The notes: generated by a model not told the origin, from the letters alone. A stretch of DNA of 64,000 nucleotides from Avena insularis (GCA_023614405.1 CM042685.1:310001-374000), one strand, 5' to 3'. Shown: positions 1-11,959, numbered from the stretch's first letter. Translations and numbers: made by a program.

Positions 1-909
1 AATGAAGTTTGTACTATTGATCGTATTTTGCCTGAACTTTATATTGAGAAAATACCTTTCCTTGCTAAGGTAAAGGAACATTCTATGATAACTAGTATGG
101 TTAACAAAAGTACCAAGAAATCCGTAGAACCTGATGAACAAATAAATGTTGAAACTGCGGTAGCAATTTTGAAAGACCTTGTCACTAAAAATGTAGAAGA
201 TGAACATATTGTATTTTGTGAAGATGCTTCTAATATTTTTTCACATCCTAGTAGAACTAGGAAAGCTAGTGTCCCTGTGCTTTCTGTCAGAATAGGTGAT
301 CATTGCTATTATGATTTATGTGAAATTGGTGCAAGCTCAAGTGCTATTCCATATGAGATTTACAAAGAAACTATTCATAAAATTGGTCATTGTGAACTTG
401 AGGAAGTTGATGTGGTTATTGATCTTGCTAATAGAGATACCATCTCTCCAATTGGTATTGTAAGAGATGTAGAAGTTCTTTGTGGTAAGACTAAATATCC
501 TGCTGATTTTCTAGTACTTGGTTTAGCTGCTAGTAAAACTTGTCCTATCATTTTTGGTATACCTTTCTTCAACACTTGTGGATCTATTATAGATTGTAAG
601 AAGGAGAATATTTTAACTAAATTTTTTGGAGAATCTTATGATTTTAATTTTTCCAAATTTTCTAAAGCTCCTTATGAAAATGAATTGCCTAATGAGGATT
701 TTAGAGTTGAACAACTTTCTTCTACTTCTCTTGCTCCTAACAATGCTTTGCAGCAATATATGGAAGATCATGAAAGTGAGATCTTCATGGAAGAAAGAAA
801 TGAGATTGATGAGATTCTTCTTCGTCAACCTAAGATGCTTAAGCATAACCTACATGTGGAAGATTTAGGTACCACATTACCACCTAAAAAGGACCGATTT
901 TCGATCTAA
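1..909 (+). pseudogene. Athila-type Ty3/gypsy gag C-terminus and retropepsin, left-truncated
   Basis: The frame is open from the first base of the window to a stop at 909, so the N-terminal gag lies outside. It encodes the end of gag and an aspartic protease of an Athila-like retrotransposon. The protease core is LCEIGASSSAIPYEIY, around residues 105-120 of the visible frame, followed by a flap-like region and IIFGIPFFNTCGSIIDC. Homologous copies at 40.7, 43.8 and 62.4 kb read CDIGASSS, so the catalytic Asp is replaced by Glu here. After NEDFRVEQL this copy continues toward reverse transcriptase, unlike the right-hand copies. A -1 shift near 890-909 separates it from the RT frame; I cannot tell whether that is natural or a lesion. 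Family assignment is firm at the Ty3/Athila level only. Confidence 0.85.
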
Positions 910-1876
910 AACCTCTACCTGATGATCTTAAATATGCTTACATTGATGATAAGAAAATATATCCTGTTATTATTAGTTCTAAACTTTTAGGAAAGGAAGA
1001 GGAAATATTATTGGAAGTATTAAAGAAACACCGAGGAGTTATGGGTTATACTCTTGATGATTTAAAATGGATTTCTTCTACTATATATCAGCATGCTATT
1101 AATATAGAACCTGATGCAAAACCAGTTGTTGAACATCAACGCCATTTAAATCCTAAGATGAAGGAAGTGGTAAGAAATGAGGTATTAAAACTTCTTGATG
1201 CTGTTATTATTTTTCCTATTGCTGATAGTAATTGGGTTAGTCCCGTTCATTGTGTCCCTAAGAAAGGAGGAATTACTGTTGTGCCTAATGAAAATAATGA
1301 GCTTATTCCTCAAAGAGTAGTAGTTGGTTATAGGATGTGCATTAATTTTAGAAAGGTGAACAAAGTTACTAAGAAAGATCACTATCCTCTACCTTTTATT
1401 GATCAAAAGCTAGAAAAGTTGTCTAAGAAGACTCATTTTTGTTTTCTTGATGGTTATTCTGGGTTCTCTCAAATTGCTGTTAGAGCGCAAGACCAAGAGA
1501 AAACCACTTTTACATGTCCTTATGGAACTGATGCTTATAGGCGTATGCCTTTAGGTTTGTGTAATGCTCCTGCTACTTTTCAGAGATGTATGTCTGCTAT
1601 CTTTCATGGTTTTTGTGAAGAAATTGAGGAAGTGTTCATGGACAATTTCTCCGTCTATGGAACTTCTTTTGATAATTGTTTGCACAATATTGATAAAGTT
1701 TTGTAGAGATGTGAAGAAACTAATCTTGTTCTTAATTGGGAGAAATTCCACTTTATGGTTAATGAAGGAATTGTCCTTGGACATAAAATTTCTGAAAGAG
1801 GTATTGAAGTTGATAGAGCCAAAGTTGAAGAAATTGAGAAAATGCCCTGTCCTAGGAATGTAGAAGCTAAAGTTTA
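894..1876 (+). pseudogene. Athila-type reverse transcriptase fragment, truncated before RNase H
   Basis: The frame is open from 894 to a TAG at 1704-1706. Past that stop the same protein family continues (RCEETNLVLNWEKFHFM, then LGHKISERGIEVD) to about 1876, where homology ends abruptly. Recognisable RT blocks in order are NWVSPVHCVPKKGG, MCINFRKVNKVTKKDHYPLP, FLDGYSGFSQI, FTCPYGTDAYRRMPLGLCNA and EVFMDNFSVYG. The catalytic box, normally [YF]xDD, reads FMDN, so the second metal-binding Asp is Asn. RNase H and integrase are absent. With the damaged protease upstream this is a dead, truncated copy of the autonomous relative of the pol-less elements at 37.9-64 kb. Confidence 0.88.
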
Positions 1877-3640
1877 GTCCTACATAGAAAGTCATTGGAG
1901 AGTTACATCACCTTATATTGTAGATTTCACCAGTTTGTAGGTGAGTGAGAATAAGGGTTCTACACACACGCTCCTCCTCCGATGACCTCCGCCCTTCCCA
2001 TCCAGTTCCATCACGACATCGACATCAACTTTAACGTGCGCGACATGGACTCGGCCCACGTTCGCGTCTATTAAGTTTTTCATTCGCTATATGTAAGTGC
2101 ATGTGCGGCTTCCACTATTGACACACCGAAACTAATCTAGGGTTTTGCCAACCTCTCTGCTTGTGCTGACACCATAGTCTACTCCATCTTGGCCTTGAGC
2201 GAATGGGAGAGCATGTCTCAGGAACCTCTCGTTCTTGCGATCCTATACGGGAGAGGGCGAATAAGGTTTTTGAAAAGCGTTCCGCATGACCGCTCAAGTT
2301 CGTCCCCACATCTCATCTTCTTGGATGGCATGCAGGACCTAAGGCTCATCGTCTTGAACGTCGTCTTCTCCACTCAGTTCTTGCTAGATCTGCATCAATG
2401 ACTTCTCCATTTTCAAACGATCAGTACATGTGATGTATTCTAATCTATTGTTTAAGTATGGATGTTGGTGTGATTATACTGCTACTGTTTATGTTGATTA
2501 ATACATCTAGTATGTTAGAATTTCACATGTTAGTATCTTCTATCGTTACGTCTTATATTTTGAAATGAATCATGAAAATATTGCCTAATAACCCAACAAG
2601 GTGCAAGGAGCGGAGAACCCGTACATAACAGCCCCACATTTGTATCCCTGCCATTAGGGCCGTCGATGATGTCATGGTTAAGACGTGAATGGTGGTGCGG
2701 GAGCGCTCCATGATCGATCTTGGTGATCCACCACCTCCTGCTCTTCTGGGCCTTGGACCAGCGTGAACTCCAACGATGCCGACGACACGTCTTTGTAGGA
2801 GACCTTCTGAGCCATCTTCAGGCCGGGGCAGTCCTGCGTGTAGTCGCGTGGCGGTGACCACGCCTGCTTTGGCCGTGACATCTTCACCGAAGAGCTACCA
2901 CCATTGGGTTCTCTCTTGGGCCTGACGACGCGGAGGCTGCCACGCGGCGATGACGCTGCAGGGCGCTCGTTGATGGTGATGTCGTGGGAGCATGTCCGTG
3001 TGTGTTCCACCGCTCAGGGTGCCTCCTCGGGCTCATCCTTTACTGGAGCGAGCTGCAGGGTGAAGCACGGGAAAGGTGTCATCCTAGGGAGGAGGAAGAT
3101 GCATGTGGTGTCATCCTGCACGTCGGGCCGTCTCCAGAAATTGGAGGGCCCCGGTGCAAAATTTGATATGCGCGCTCTCATTGCTCGCAGCATGGCTTCG
3201 TCTGTGTGCACTCACAGTCATACATCTCATAGTGGTCCCTCGTAGAGTCATTTTAGTGTTCAAGACTAAATTTAGTTTTCAAGCAATAAACTGACATGAT
3301 TACTCGACGAGAATTGAGAAAATTATCATATTTTATAATGAATAAACAGAAACAGATGTGTAGAACATTTGCATGAATTCTCAATTCTAGCCAAGATTTG
3401 TCAAGTTAGAATGGAAGGAAAAAATAGATCCAACCTTGAAGTGACGAGCTAACAAATTGAATTGCTGCAATAAATATGTGGAAATCTTGGATCTTGGAGG
3501 CCTGGAGTTGGGTATGGCGACAAAAGAATTGATTATATGAAGTTTATTATGTTCATACCTTGAGTTAGATGTGGATTTCTTTTTTTTCGAGGATGAGTTA
3601 GACGAGGAATTCACAAGGTGGGGAGTTCCGTTACCCATGT
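1877..3640. other. No convincing gene; mixed unique-looking and degraded sequence
   Basis: Downstream of the RT breakpoint the sequence is neither LTR nor coding that I recognise. A 30-codon open stretch begins at 1981 with GC-rich codons (MTSALPIQFHHD...) and stops at about 2074; it could be an exon scrap. Between about 2600 and 3230 a GC-rich minus-strand stretch has short open frames (LAPVKDEPEEAP near 3020-3060, LRVVRPKREP near 2930) reminiscent of low-complexity grass proteins. Frames are broken and I do not assign a function. Confidence 0.4.
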
Positions 3641-3649
3641 CTTTCCGAC

Positions 3650-4200
3650 GTCGCGGAGCCTACCTTCCACCCTTCTTTTGATCCCTTGAAGGATCAACCC
3701 ATTTTCATTCTCCACCTGTCCGTTGGACTACGGGTGAACGATTGATGCAAAGCACAGCTGTGCCATGTATTCTTCTTCGCAGAAGTCGATGAAGGCCTGC
3801 TGGCTAGCTTGTGAACTGGCTCCCATTATCCGTGATGATCATGCTCTTCACTCCGAAGTGGTGCGTGAATGCCTTGCCCATGATAGTTTGGAATGAGGCA
3901 TTCGAGCCGCACAGCTAGCTACCATGTATTTCCTCTAGAAGCGAGCGTCCTTGTTCCGCGGTGATGCACTAGCTGACAGGGACGGAGACAAGGGGGGACG
4001 AGCAGGGGCGACGCCCCCCCTATGCTCATGGTTTTCTTAAGAATGGTAGCCATAACAGGTTGTTCTTTGTGCTAGTTTAGCAAGCTCAACCCCCCTCAAA
4101 CAAATAACATGCACACTTTGCCCCCCTTAAGCTCACACCCTGGCTCCGCCCCTGCTAGCTGAGAACTCCAAGTGCCCCTTTCCTGTACGTAGAGCTTGCC
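3650..4200 (-). pseudogene. Decayed Ty3/gypsy integrase fragment, split by a MITE
   Basis: On the minus strand, 3900-3650 translates across several stops to IITDNGSQFTS, AFIDFCEEEYMAQLCFASIVHP and SNGQVENENGLILQGIKRR. These are the second Asp and Glu blocks of a retroviral-type integrase core. Just upstream (about 3968-3905) CITAEQGRSLLEEIHGS and LCGSNASF match the zinc-binding region that normally precedes the core. The roughly 60 residues usually found between these two parts, including the first catalytic Asp, are missing. Further upstream, beyond the hAT MITE at 3977-4154, KLYVQERG at about 4190-4170 looks like the continuing N-terminal side. This is a relic with stops and an internal deletion, older than the MITE insertion. 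Confidence 0.7.
3977..4154. mobile_element. 178-bp hAT-type MITE with 8-bp target duplication
   Basis: The ends are inverted repeats, CAGGGACGGAGACA on the left and the complement of CAGGGGCGGAGCCA on the right (12 of 14 matching). The 8-bp sequence CTAGCTGA occurs directly on both sides, at 3969-3976 and 4155-4162. An 8-bp duplication with CAGGG ends is diagnostic of the hAT superfamily. There is no coding capacity. The element interrupts the gypsy integrase relic and is therefore younger than it. Confidence 0.93.
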
Positions 4201-4759
4201 CTATATATATACACACACACGACAGGACTATTCAGAAACATCTCCTTACGAGGTTCCTAGATAACTATCTATGAACCACCTACGGGACGATGCAGGGCAG
4301 CGTGGAGGTCTACCGTCCTTGTTGCCTCGTATCCGGGCGGCGTCGCTCCGTGATCCGTCGTAGCACTGCCCGCGTTGATCCCCGCGCCTCGATGATCGAG
4401 ATGCAAATCGGCGGGATCTTCCCTAGTCGCCCACAACCGAGGGCCTCCTCTTGAGGATCTCGCCGCGGTCGCGATGCTCGCGGGCGGCCGCCTCTTGGCC
4501 CCGCGTGCCCAAATCCCCTCCGTTTCCTCCACTGCGACCACCGCGGACAAAGCTGGGGACGTCTAGCACACGAAGCAGAGGAGAGAAGCAGAGTTCTCGT
4601 TTCTTCAGTTCTGTTCCCTCTGCCGCCTGCTTAACGCTCCATTGGAATTTCTTAGTAGTACTAGATTAGATAGGGTGACAGGGGCAAACAAAGCGGAGAC
4701 ACGCACTTCTCGTGGTTTCTAGATAAAAATCTGAGGTGTGTGCCTAAAATCCTGCTAGT

Positions 4760-5460
4760 TAACTGCCTAAAATCCTGCTAGTTAACTGCCGTAGATTCTA
4801 CTAGTTACCTACTAGAATATTATGGTGAGCTAAGACACGGAAAATCGATGCCCCGTCAGGCAGTTAACTAGCATAGAAGAGATAGTTAACTTGCACACAT
4901 GAAGAAGTTAAGAATGGTCGCGAAAGTTAACTTACAAAGTGAAAGTTAATATTCACTATTACTGTTACATACTGGAAGTTAACTTAGAAAGAAAAAGAAG
5001 TTAACTCGTGCTCGCCTGGAAGTTAAATCAATATACAGCCCGCGAAAACACGGAAAATCATGCTCCGTCAGGCAGTTAACTAGCATAGAAGAAGTAGTTA
5101 ACTTGCACACATGAGGAAGTTAAGAATGGTCACGGAAGTTAACTTACACAGTGAAAGTTAACATTCCCTATTACTGTTACATACTGGAAGTTAACTTAGA
5201 AATAAAAATAAGTTAGCAGTGCTACTTTGAAAGTTAAATCAATATACAGTCCGCGAAAACACGGAAAATCGATGCTCCGTCAGGCAGTTAACTAGCATAG
5301 AAGATGTAGTTAACTTGCGCACATGAGGAAGTTAAGAATGGTCACAGAAGTTAACTTACACAGTGAAAGTTAACATTCACTATTACTGTTACATACTGGA
5401 AGTTAATTTAGAAAGAAAAAGAAGTTAACTCGTGCTCGCCTGGAAGTTAACAGAGGGTTC
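4760..5460. repeat. ~212-bp tandem repeat array rich in GTTAAC
   Basis: Three copies of a unit of about 212 bp can be aligned from the shared CCGTCAGGCAGTTAACTAGC, which recurs near 4853, 5065 and 5277. Inside each unit the hexamer GTTAAC or a close variant recurs every 15-40 bp. The array is flanked by sequences that look like an imperfect inverted pair (4221-4275 and 5490-5530, both with CTATTCAG/TTATTCA and TTCCT motifs). They lie next to the similar stretches CTATATATATACACAC (from 4201) and CTATATATATATACACAC (from 5532). The block may be a non-autonomous DNA transposon, but I cannot place it in a family. Confidence 0.7.
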
Positions 5461-5546
5461 CTGGTGTTCACGTGAACAGTAACAACGAGTTCCTGAATAG
5501 TTATTCAGGAAGTGGTTCTTGAATAACAGAGCTATATATATATACA

Positions 5547-5830
5547 CACTAGTGTAGACTCCCCCCTCTAACACCGGTTGGGAGGGCCCTCTAATAGCGG
5601 TTGTAGAACCGCTGTTGAGGGTTCGGTGTTAGAGGGGGGCCCCCTTTAACACCGGTTTTTATACGAACCGGTGTTAAAGGGTGGCGCACGTGGGACTAGC
5701 GCAAGGCTCAGGCCCCCCCCTTTAACACCGGTTCGTAACACGAACCAGTGTTAAAGGTTCCCTGCCGCGGCAGGAAAAAGAGATAAATCTCTGCCGCGGC
5801 AGGAAAACGGTCTAAATCTCTGCCGCGGAA
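5547..5830. repeat. Terminal and subterminal repeats, ORF2 side of CACTA 1
   Basis: The 8-bp terminus CACTAGTG is its own reverse complement. Inside it lie several palindromes of the type CTTTAACACCGGTT...AACCGGTGTTAAAG (about 5564-5633, 5640-5683 and 5718-5756). These are followed by two perfect CTGCCGCGGCAG palindromes at 5762-5773 and 5791-5802 and a partial third near 5821. Arrays of short inverted motifs near the ends are the known binding sites of CACTA proteins. The CTGCCGCGGCAG type occurs only at the ORF2-side ends of the two elements. Confidence 0.85.
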
Positions 5831-6018
5831 AACAACCTAAATTTACGCATGGCGAGTTACGCCTGCCCCCCATTAGGCGTATTTACGGGAAGGGGGGGAG
5901 GGGGAATCGATCGGGAGCGGTATACACATACATCGTCATCGGTACATACGAGTACATGAATAATTAAGCAACTATTATTCTACACAAATATCGTCATCGG
6001 CACATACATCGCCATCGT

Positions 6019-9000
6019 TCATTTTGGTGGATATCTAAAGAGTTCTTCGCCAGGCGTGACGACCTCATCAAGTATGAAGCCCCCCAATTCCTCTTGAATG
6101 GCTCGTATGCGGTCAAATGGTAGTAGTTGGTCCCGCATCCGTTCGATCTGAATATATATGAAGAATGGGGTCAATATATATATAAGAATAAAACTCAACA
6201 CAATTGATGGTAATAAAATAATGCTGTGGATTTTGTTTACTTACTCTAAGTTGTTCTAGTGCGGCTTGGCCCGTCGCACATATCGTGTTGCGAATGAAAT
6301 CGCAAACATAGTATCCACATAAGTTATTGCCGGGTCCTTGATGCGCGCACTTTACGAGAATAGAGAGTTCAATCAAACTAATAATCAATAAAGCATGATA
6401 TAATGGAATTGGAAGCAGAATCAAAGAGATACGCAGACCTAGCTAGCTAGTATTACTTACATTTTGGTCTACAAATTTTAGTTCTTCTGACCATTCACCC
6501 ACGACCCTGCCCGTGAACCTTTTCCAAACCCTGTCGGGCAAAGAAAATGGATAAAGGAGTAATTAATTACTTGTTGTCACGAAAGTTGCCGATCTAGTGC
6601 AATAATATGATTGAAATTACCTCTGGAGCATCTCTCTAAAGTCTGCCCATAGCTCTTTTTCTTTTCGTAACGAGTCCATGACAAGGACTTTTCCTGAGTC
6701 GGGTTGAATGACTAGCAGAATAAAGTGGAACCGACGCACGCATAACTCATCATCAGTTACACTTAACATCGAGTAAGCCGAAACAGAATGTGTATAAGAG
6801 AGAGGGTAACAGTACTCACGAGAAGTTGTAAGACAATAGTATTTCCCTTTTGGTTTATTGTCTCAGTAAAAACCTTAGCAAGTAATCTTCTGTTTGCCCG
6901 GGTTTGGTTCTTACGACTTCTTCATGAACTCTATTTGGGTCAACGAACCCAATGTCAAAAGGGCCTCCGTTCATGCATCCCATAACCTTTTTCCTGCATA
7001 ATAGTATATACATATATGGTGAGCATATATATATACATGCAATTAATGAAGTGAATGAGATGAGATATAAATTACAGAAATAGTACTTACACACAATAAA
7101 GGCTGATGGCAACTTTGTCGAGTTCCTTCTGATTGAATAGAAAATGCAAGTCTTGAATGTTGAAGCTGATCTCGTCGTCTCCGCACAAGAAAATCTCATC
7201 TCTTATATGCGTCGTGATCCATTCTTCCTTTCTCGTCTTGCAGAAATCAAGGTACCACTTGTGCAATCTTCGCATCTTTGTTGGTAGATTCTTGAGCTCC
7301 TCTTTCTTGACGAGATTCTTCCCATACTTCCATGGCTGTATGGGGTTGACATCGCATTTGGGCAAGTTGTCTCCCATGATGTTCAAGTATGCAATGTAAG
7401 TCATCCCCATCTCATTGGCCTTTCTTTGTAGCTCTGCCTTGTAATCATTTACGGAGGAGGCGTCCGTGTGTCGAACACTTGGAGCGGGGCGCATGATTGG
7501 TTTTCCTACTCTCCGAGCATGGGAACTGTTTTCTGGGGTGCCGCACGACCGCTACTTTCAGTCTCCCTACGGCGCCTTGCATCCTCCTTCAAAATCCGGC
7601 GCTCGTAGTCTGGCACAAGTGGGGTTTCAGGTTTCAAAAGATTTTTGTAAAACTTATCCACCACCGCCGGATCTATTTTCTCCTTTGGCTCGGCCCATCT
7701 AGGTGCAAATAATTTCTTGACCTCTTCTTCTGAGATCCTATTGGTCTCCTCGTCGCTGCGATTCCACGGTAAAACCGGCATTGGCTTGGCGGAAGGCTGC
7801 GGGACGTAGTTTTTTGAACTCTTTGGCGTACGGTTTCCTGCGGATTTCTTTGTGGCAGTGCTACTGATGCTCTTCGTGGCAATGCTCTTCCGCTTACGCT
7901 GAGGAGATGGCTGAAGCCCCGGAGATGGCTGGCGGGCAGGAGATGGCTGGCCTTGAGATGGCTACCGTGAGAGATGGATGAAGCGCGGAGATGGCTGCGC
8001 ATGAGAGATGGCTGAAGCTCAGGGCTGCTGCGGCGAGGAGACGGCGTAGGTGCTAGTGGCCTCAATTTGGAAGCACGATGTGTTCCTTCTTCCAAAGAAT
8101 GGTTGTTTTCAACGCAAATTTGAGTTGAGTTTCCCTTCACCGTAGCATGGTCAAGTTGTGCTTCCTCATATTCTTCACAACCTCATCCACCCGACAATAG
8201 CATAGCCATCTGGAATCGATCGGCGTGGTTAAGTTCCACCAGCTACGGGAGGTAAGGCATAGCCGACCACCTTAATGGATAAGCCCATTAATCTCACATG
8301 CAACTCAGCGTGTTCGCTCTCCGTGATCTCATCCACGGTATCGAGGACCCGCCATTTCAAGCGTGGGTTGCACGTTCTCCGTGGAAGCCACGCTGCTTTT
8401 CAGCTGATGCGGGCGAAGCAACTTCAATGCAGGCTCTTCGTGCGCTGATATGGGCGGTAGCTTGATGGCTCTGTTGTGCATTCACTTGCGCTGCGCCACA
8501 AGTGCATGTTCTATATGTCATCCGCTCTGTACGCTCTTTTTCTTTTCTGTCGCGCCATCTGTAAGAGTCGCTCCACTCGGCAAACCCATCCTTCCACGTC
8601 ATACCCCATGTGCCTCTGCATGTCCAGGGTGTTCTTTTTTACCGATGGCGCGTGTGAGCTGGTCATTCTCTCTGTCGGGATGGAAGGTCCTGGCGGATGT
8701 TTCCTCGTATGTCGTGATGAGTTCATGACGGGTTTGGCAAGGAGGGTTGGGAATATACACAATCCTGTTTCGGGTCCAACCATGCCCGATTCCGTAGAAC
8801 CAAGTCTTTGCACGTAGGTCCCACCCATCTGTCTGGGGTGTGATCCCTCTAGCGCGCAGGGCCTTCTCAACTTCCTCCCACTTAGGCCTCTGAGATATGT
8901 AGCCACCTGACCCCGTCCTCTGGTGATATTCCTTCTTCTGGGCATTAAGCGTATTGGTTTCTGACATCTTTTTAGCTATACCACTTTTTTTATATGTCAC

Positions 9001-9709
9001 AAATTCGGGCCAGTGAGGTCTTATCTTCGCATAATATCGTCTTGAAATTTGGAGTCTCGCCACTTTGACAAATTTGTTCAATTTTGTCTTCGATTCTTGA
9101 AGCGTCGCCATCTTCTTTAGAGTCCACCTTTGACCTTTTCCTTTATAACGGGTTGTTTTCATCCTCCTCTGGCGGAAGGTGAAATTTACCAACAACGAAT
9201 TCCAAAGTGTTTCTTTGGATCTTTCATCGACAAAATGTACCGCCCTTCTTTGGCTTATTCAATATTCAATTATGATTGGGATTTGTTCCCTAACAAGAAC
9301 TCCATCTGACGTACAAATTTGTCTGCGGCCTTCTTGGGCTCCATCGGCCTGCCATCAACACGATGCTTGATCGTGAACTTTGCACGATCTTTCAACCGGC
9401 TCGCGCCTCGCTTGCTCTTTTTAAAGAAGAAGATGGTTGCTGGCTGGTCGATCCAGAGGGCAAAAAGAAGAAAGAAGCGTTAATTAATACATGTAGAAGA
9501 AGATTGTTTGTGGAAGTCAGAGGCTTAATCAATGCATATACCTCGCCGGACTTTGTAATCACTAAATTGCGTTCACCGGAGTCTTCATCTTCTCTATGAC
9601 TACTTGAGCTGTCATCATGTCCCTCCAAGTTCAGATACTGTGAGGTGTCCTCATCAATAATGTTCTCCATTATTTCTTCTTCTTCAAGGTTTCTACTAAG
9701 TGGATCCAT
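6019..9709 (-). pseudogene. CACTA 1 ORF2: Transposase_24-DUF8039-ULP1-like protease, disrupted
   Basis: The gene starts at 9709 (MDPLSRNLEEEE) and ends with TGA at 6021-6019. A Transposase_24-like region lies at about 9100-8610 (IRPHWPEFVTYKK, WEEVEKALRARGITP, FHPDRENDQLT). DUF8039-like sequence follows at about 8340-8180 but contains a TAA and a 1-bp loss, so the frame is broken. A proline/serine-rich linker leads to the C-terminal exons of a C48 (ULP1/SUMO-protease-like) cysteine protease. HFILLVIQPDSGKVLVMDS (about 6750-6690) carries the His and Asp, and QGPGNNLCGYYVCDF (about 6345-6300) carries the Gln and Cys; the last exon ends near 6019. All protease active-site residues are present. 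The 5' side is interrupted by a Stowaway MITE upstream of the start. In this family ORF2 products are thought to bind element ends; the protease role is unknown. Confidence 0.8.
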
Positions 9710-10122
9710 AGTTTCTAAAACAATAATATTATCTAGAGTAAGAGAGTAAACATTCAAGTGGACTTGGATTCATACACAAATATACATATTAGTCATACAA
9801 AAATACACAAATAAATACACAAATGAAATTAAAATCCTAAGGATGCTTGATCATTTTAAACGATTTCCGAGGGGTCCAAACCCTAATCAGGATGAGTCAG
9901 AGCTCCACAACGACACCCCCAAGAGGGTAACGTTGGCAGGATGCAAGTTTGTATACAAGTGGGGCGGGTTTGAGGACAATTATTTAGTCTCAGACAGCGA
10001 CACCTACACGTAGTCCAATTTGTATACAAGTTTTAATCTATGCATGTAGTACAATTTATATTAGCCGGTGAAACTATGTTGCCCGCGAACCTGCCCCGCT
10101 TGACACCCTATCTATACTACTA

Positions 10123-10326
10123 CTCCCTCCATAATTACATGCCATCTTAGTTTCGAGTTTCCCGATTTTGACCATCAAGTTCACCAACACTAAGTAAACA
10201 ATATTATCGATGTTACAACATCAGAAACTTTACTCAAATATGAATACACGACTATATCTTTTATACATCACACATATTCCTCACATTGTTCACCAAATGA
10301 TGGTCAATATTTGTGGACGGATGGAG
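10123..10326. mobile_element. Stowaway-like MITE (~204 bp)
   Basis: The element begins CTCCCTCC after TA (10121-10122) and ends GGATGGAG before TA (10327-10328). This gives a TA target duplication and a Tc1/mariner Stowaway-type end of the kind very common in grasses. The two ends pair over about 8 bp with one mismatch. It lies between the ORF2 start and the GC-rich leader of CACTA 1, so it inserted after that element arrived. There is no coding capacity. Confidence 0.88.
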
Positions 10327-10755
10327 TACAAATGTAGTATTTGAGATAAATATATGCCCATGGTTTATTTCTCTATTTCTAGATATTTTACCTACAATCA
10401 AATAGAGAAAGCTTGACTTCACTTTGATATAAACAACTGTCTAGTTTTACAGAGGCTCGGAGAAATAGAGTAAGTACTCCTATGTAGTCATAGGTTGTTT
10501 GTTATGTAGAGGAAATTAGCGGATCAACACTTTTAAGTGCGCAAAGCCGTTGATCACCGCACCATGCCTCTGAGCACATATGGTGCATTGACATGCATGT
10601 CAAAGCATTCTTTGACATTTGGAAATGAGGTTTTAGATAATATGTGCATATACACCTATAGGAGCGAAACATGATTTCCGAAGGGTGACCTTTTTTAAAT
10701 ATCTCTAATCGGATTGATTCAAAGTCTATTCATCTTGTTTTCATGTCATTTCTTT

Positions 10756-11450
10756 CTACAAAGTTTCACTACAAATAAGTAGCAGAGACCTGTAAAAAAA
10801 AACAGAGAGACCCGCTCCCGTGCGGCCGCGCCAGGCCGCACCGGGGCGCCGACGACGACTGCCGGCTGCCTGCTTCCTCAAACTGCCAGCCGCCTGCTTC
10901 CTCGAACGACGCAGAGGCGTGGAGGGAGTGGCGCCACCGCGCGAGCTCCACTGAAATTTGCCGGCCGGCGGCGCCATCGCGCGCGCGAGCTCCACACCGC
11001 CGCCAAAGGGAGGAAACAGAGAGGGAGGAAACAGAGGAAACAGAGCTCCTCACCACGAGCACGACGGCGTCGGTGGGGTTCTTGTAGGCGTCGTCGTCGA
11101 CTTTGGTGGCGCGCGTGCGGTGGCGGTGGCGGTGGCGGTCTTGGCACACGCGAGGGCGACGGCGGCTCCGATCGAGTTGGCAGTGGCGGCCGACACGAGG
11201 GCGGCGACGGCGAGGGCGAGGGCTGCTCTCTGTTCTCTGGCGCGTGGGTTCGATCTGCTCTGGGGAAGAAAGGAAGGAAGGCGCATGACCCCCTTTAACA
11301 CGGTTTGAGGCTGGAACCAGTGTTAAAGGGGATTTCAGCGCATTGCACCCCTTTAACACCGGTTCCAGCCAGAACCGGTGTTAAAGAAAGCTGTAAACAA
11401 CGAATAATCGCTTCCTTTAACACCGGTTCGTGTCGGAACCGGTGTTAAAG
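10756..11450 (-). promoter_or_regulatory. Probable ORF2 promoter/leader of CACTA 1, with internal palindromes
   Basis: At 11285-11445 three palindromes of the CTTTAACACCGG...CCGGTGTTAAAG type recur in the interior of the element, directly upstream (minus strand) of a GC-rich block at 11280-10800. Element 2 has the same order: palindromes at 26530-26670, then a GC-rich block, then ORF2. I infer that the block is the ORF2 promoter and untranslated leader. The palindromes could let the element-encoded DNA-binding protein control its own gene, as TnpA does in maize Spm. Long open frames here reflect GC content and I do not call them genes. Confidence 0.5.
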
Positions 11451-11959
11451 AAGCATTTATTTCATGCATTAAAGGGGCATTTTTAATTCAAAAAATAGGA
11501 TATGAATTTAGAAAATTCATATCTTTTTCATTTCAACTCAGAAAAATATGAATAATATATCATAATTTTCAGAAACATAATATCTATCCATTCATGTAAA
11601 AACATTTTATATTTACTTTACATGAAAATTTTCAAAATGATTAAAACACTTACATATAAATTTTGATTATTCAATTCAAACAAAAATAAATTGTCAAATC
11701 CTAAAACTTTGAACATAAGAAATATTAAGCATCTAAAAAGGAATCTAACCCTATTTTATTAGAGCAAATCATATTTTAATGCCGCATCTTTTGTATTAAC
11801 ATTTTTGAATTGATTGGATATTTAAATGTCGCATCTTTTGTATACACTTGAATCTGACCAAGCCTCGCTCAACTTGCATTGGTTTTTTGATAAAACAGCA
11901 TATTGTGAACCTAAAAATGATTTTTGTAAAAAATCATGAGCATCGTATCATGTACCTGT

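Noticed and set aside
10769..11359. Overlapping GC-rich open frames up to 196 codons on both strands
   Set aside because: Low-complexity Arg/Ala/Pro-rich translation in several frames at once, explained by GC content of the CACTA leader; no homologue in the matching place of element 2.
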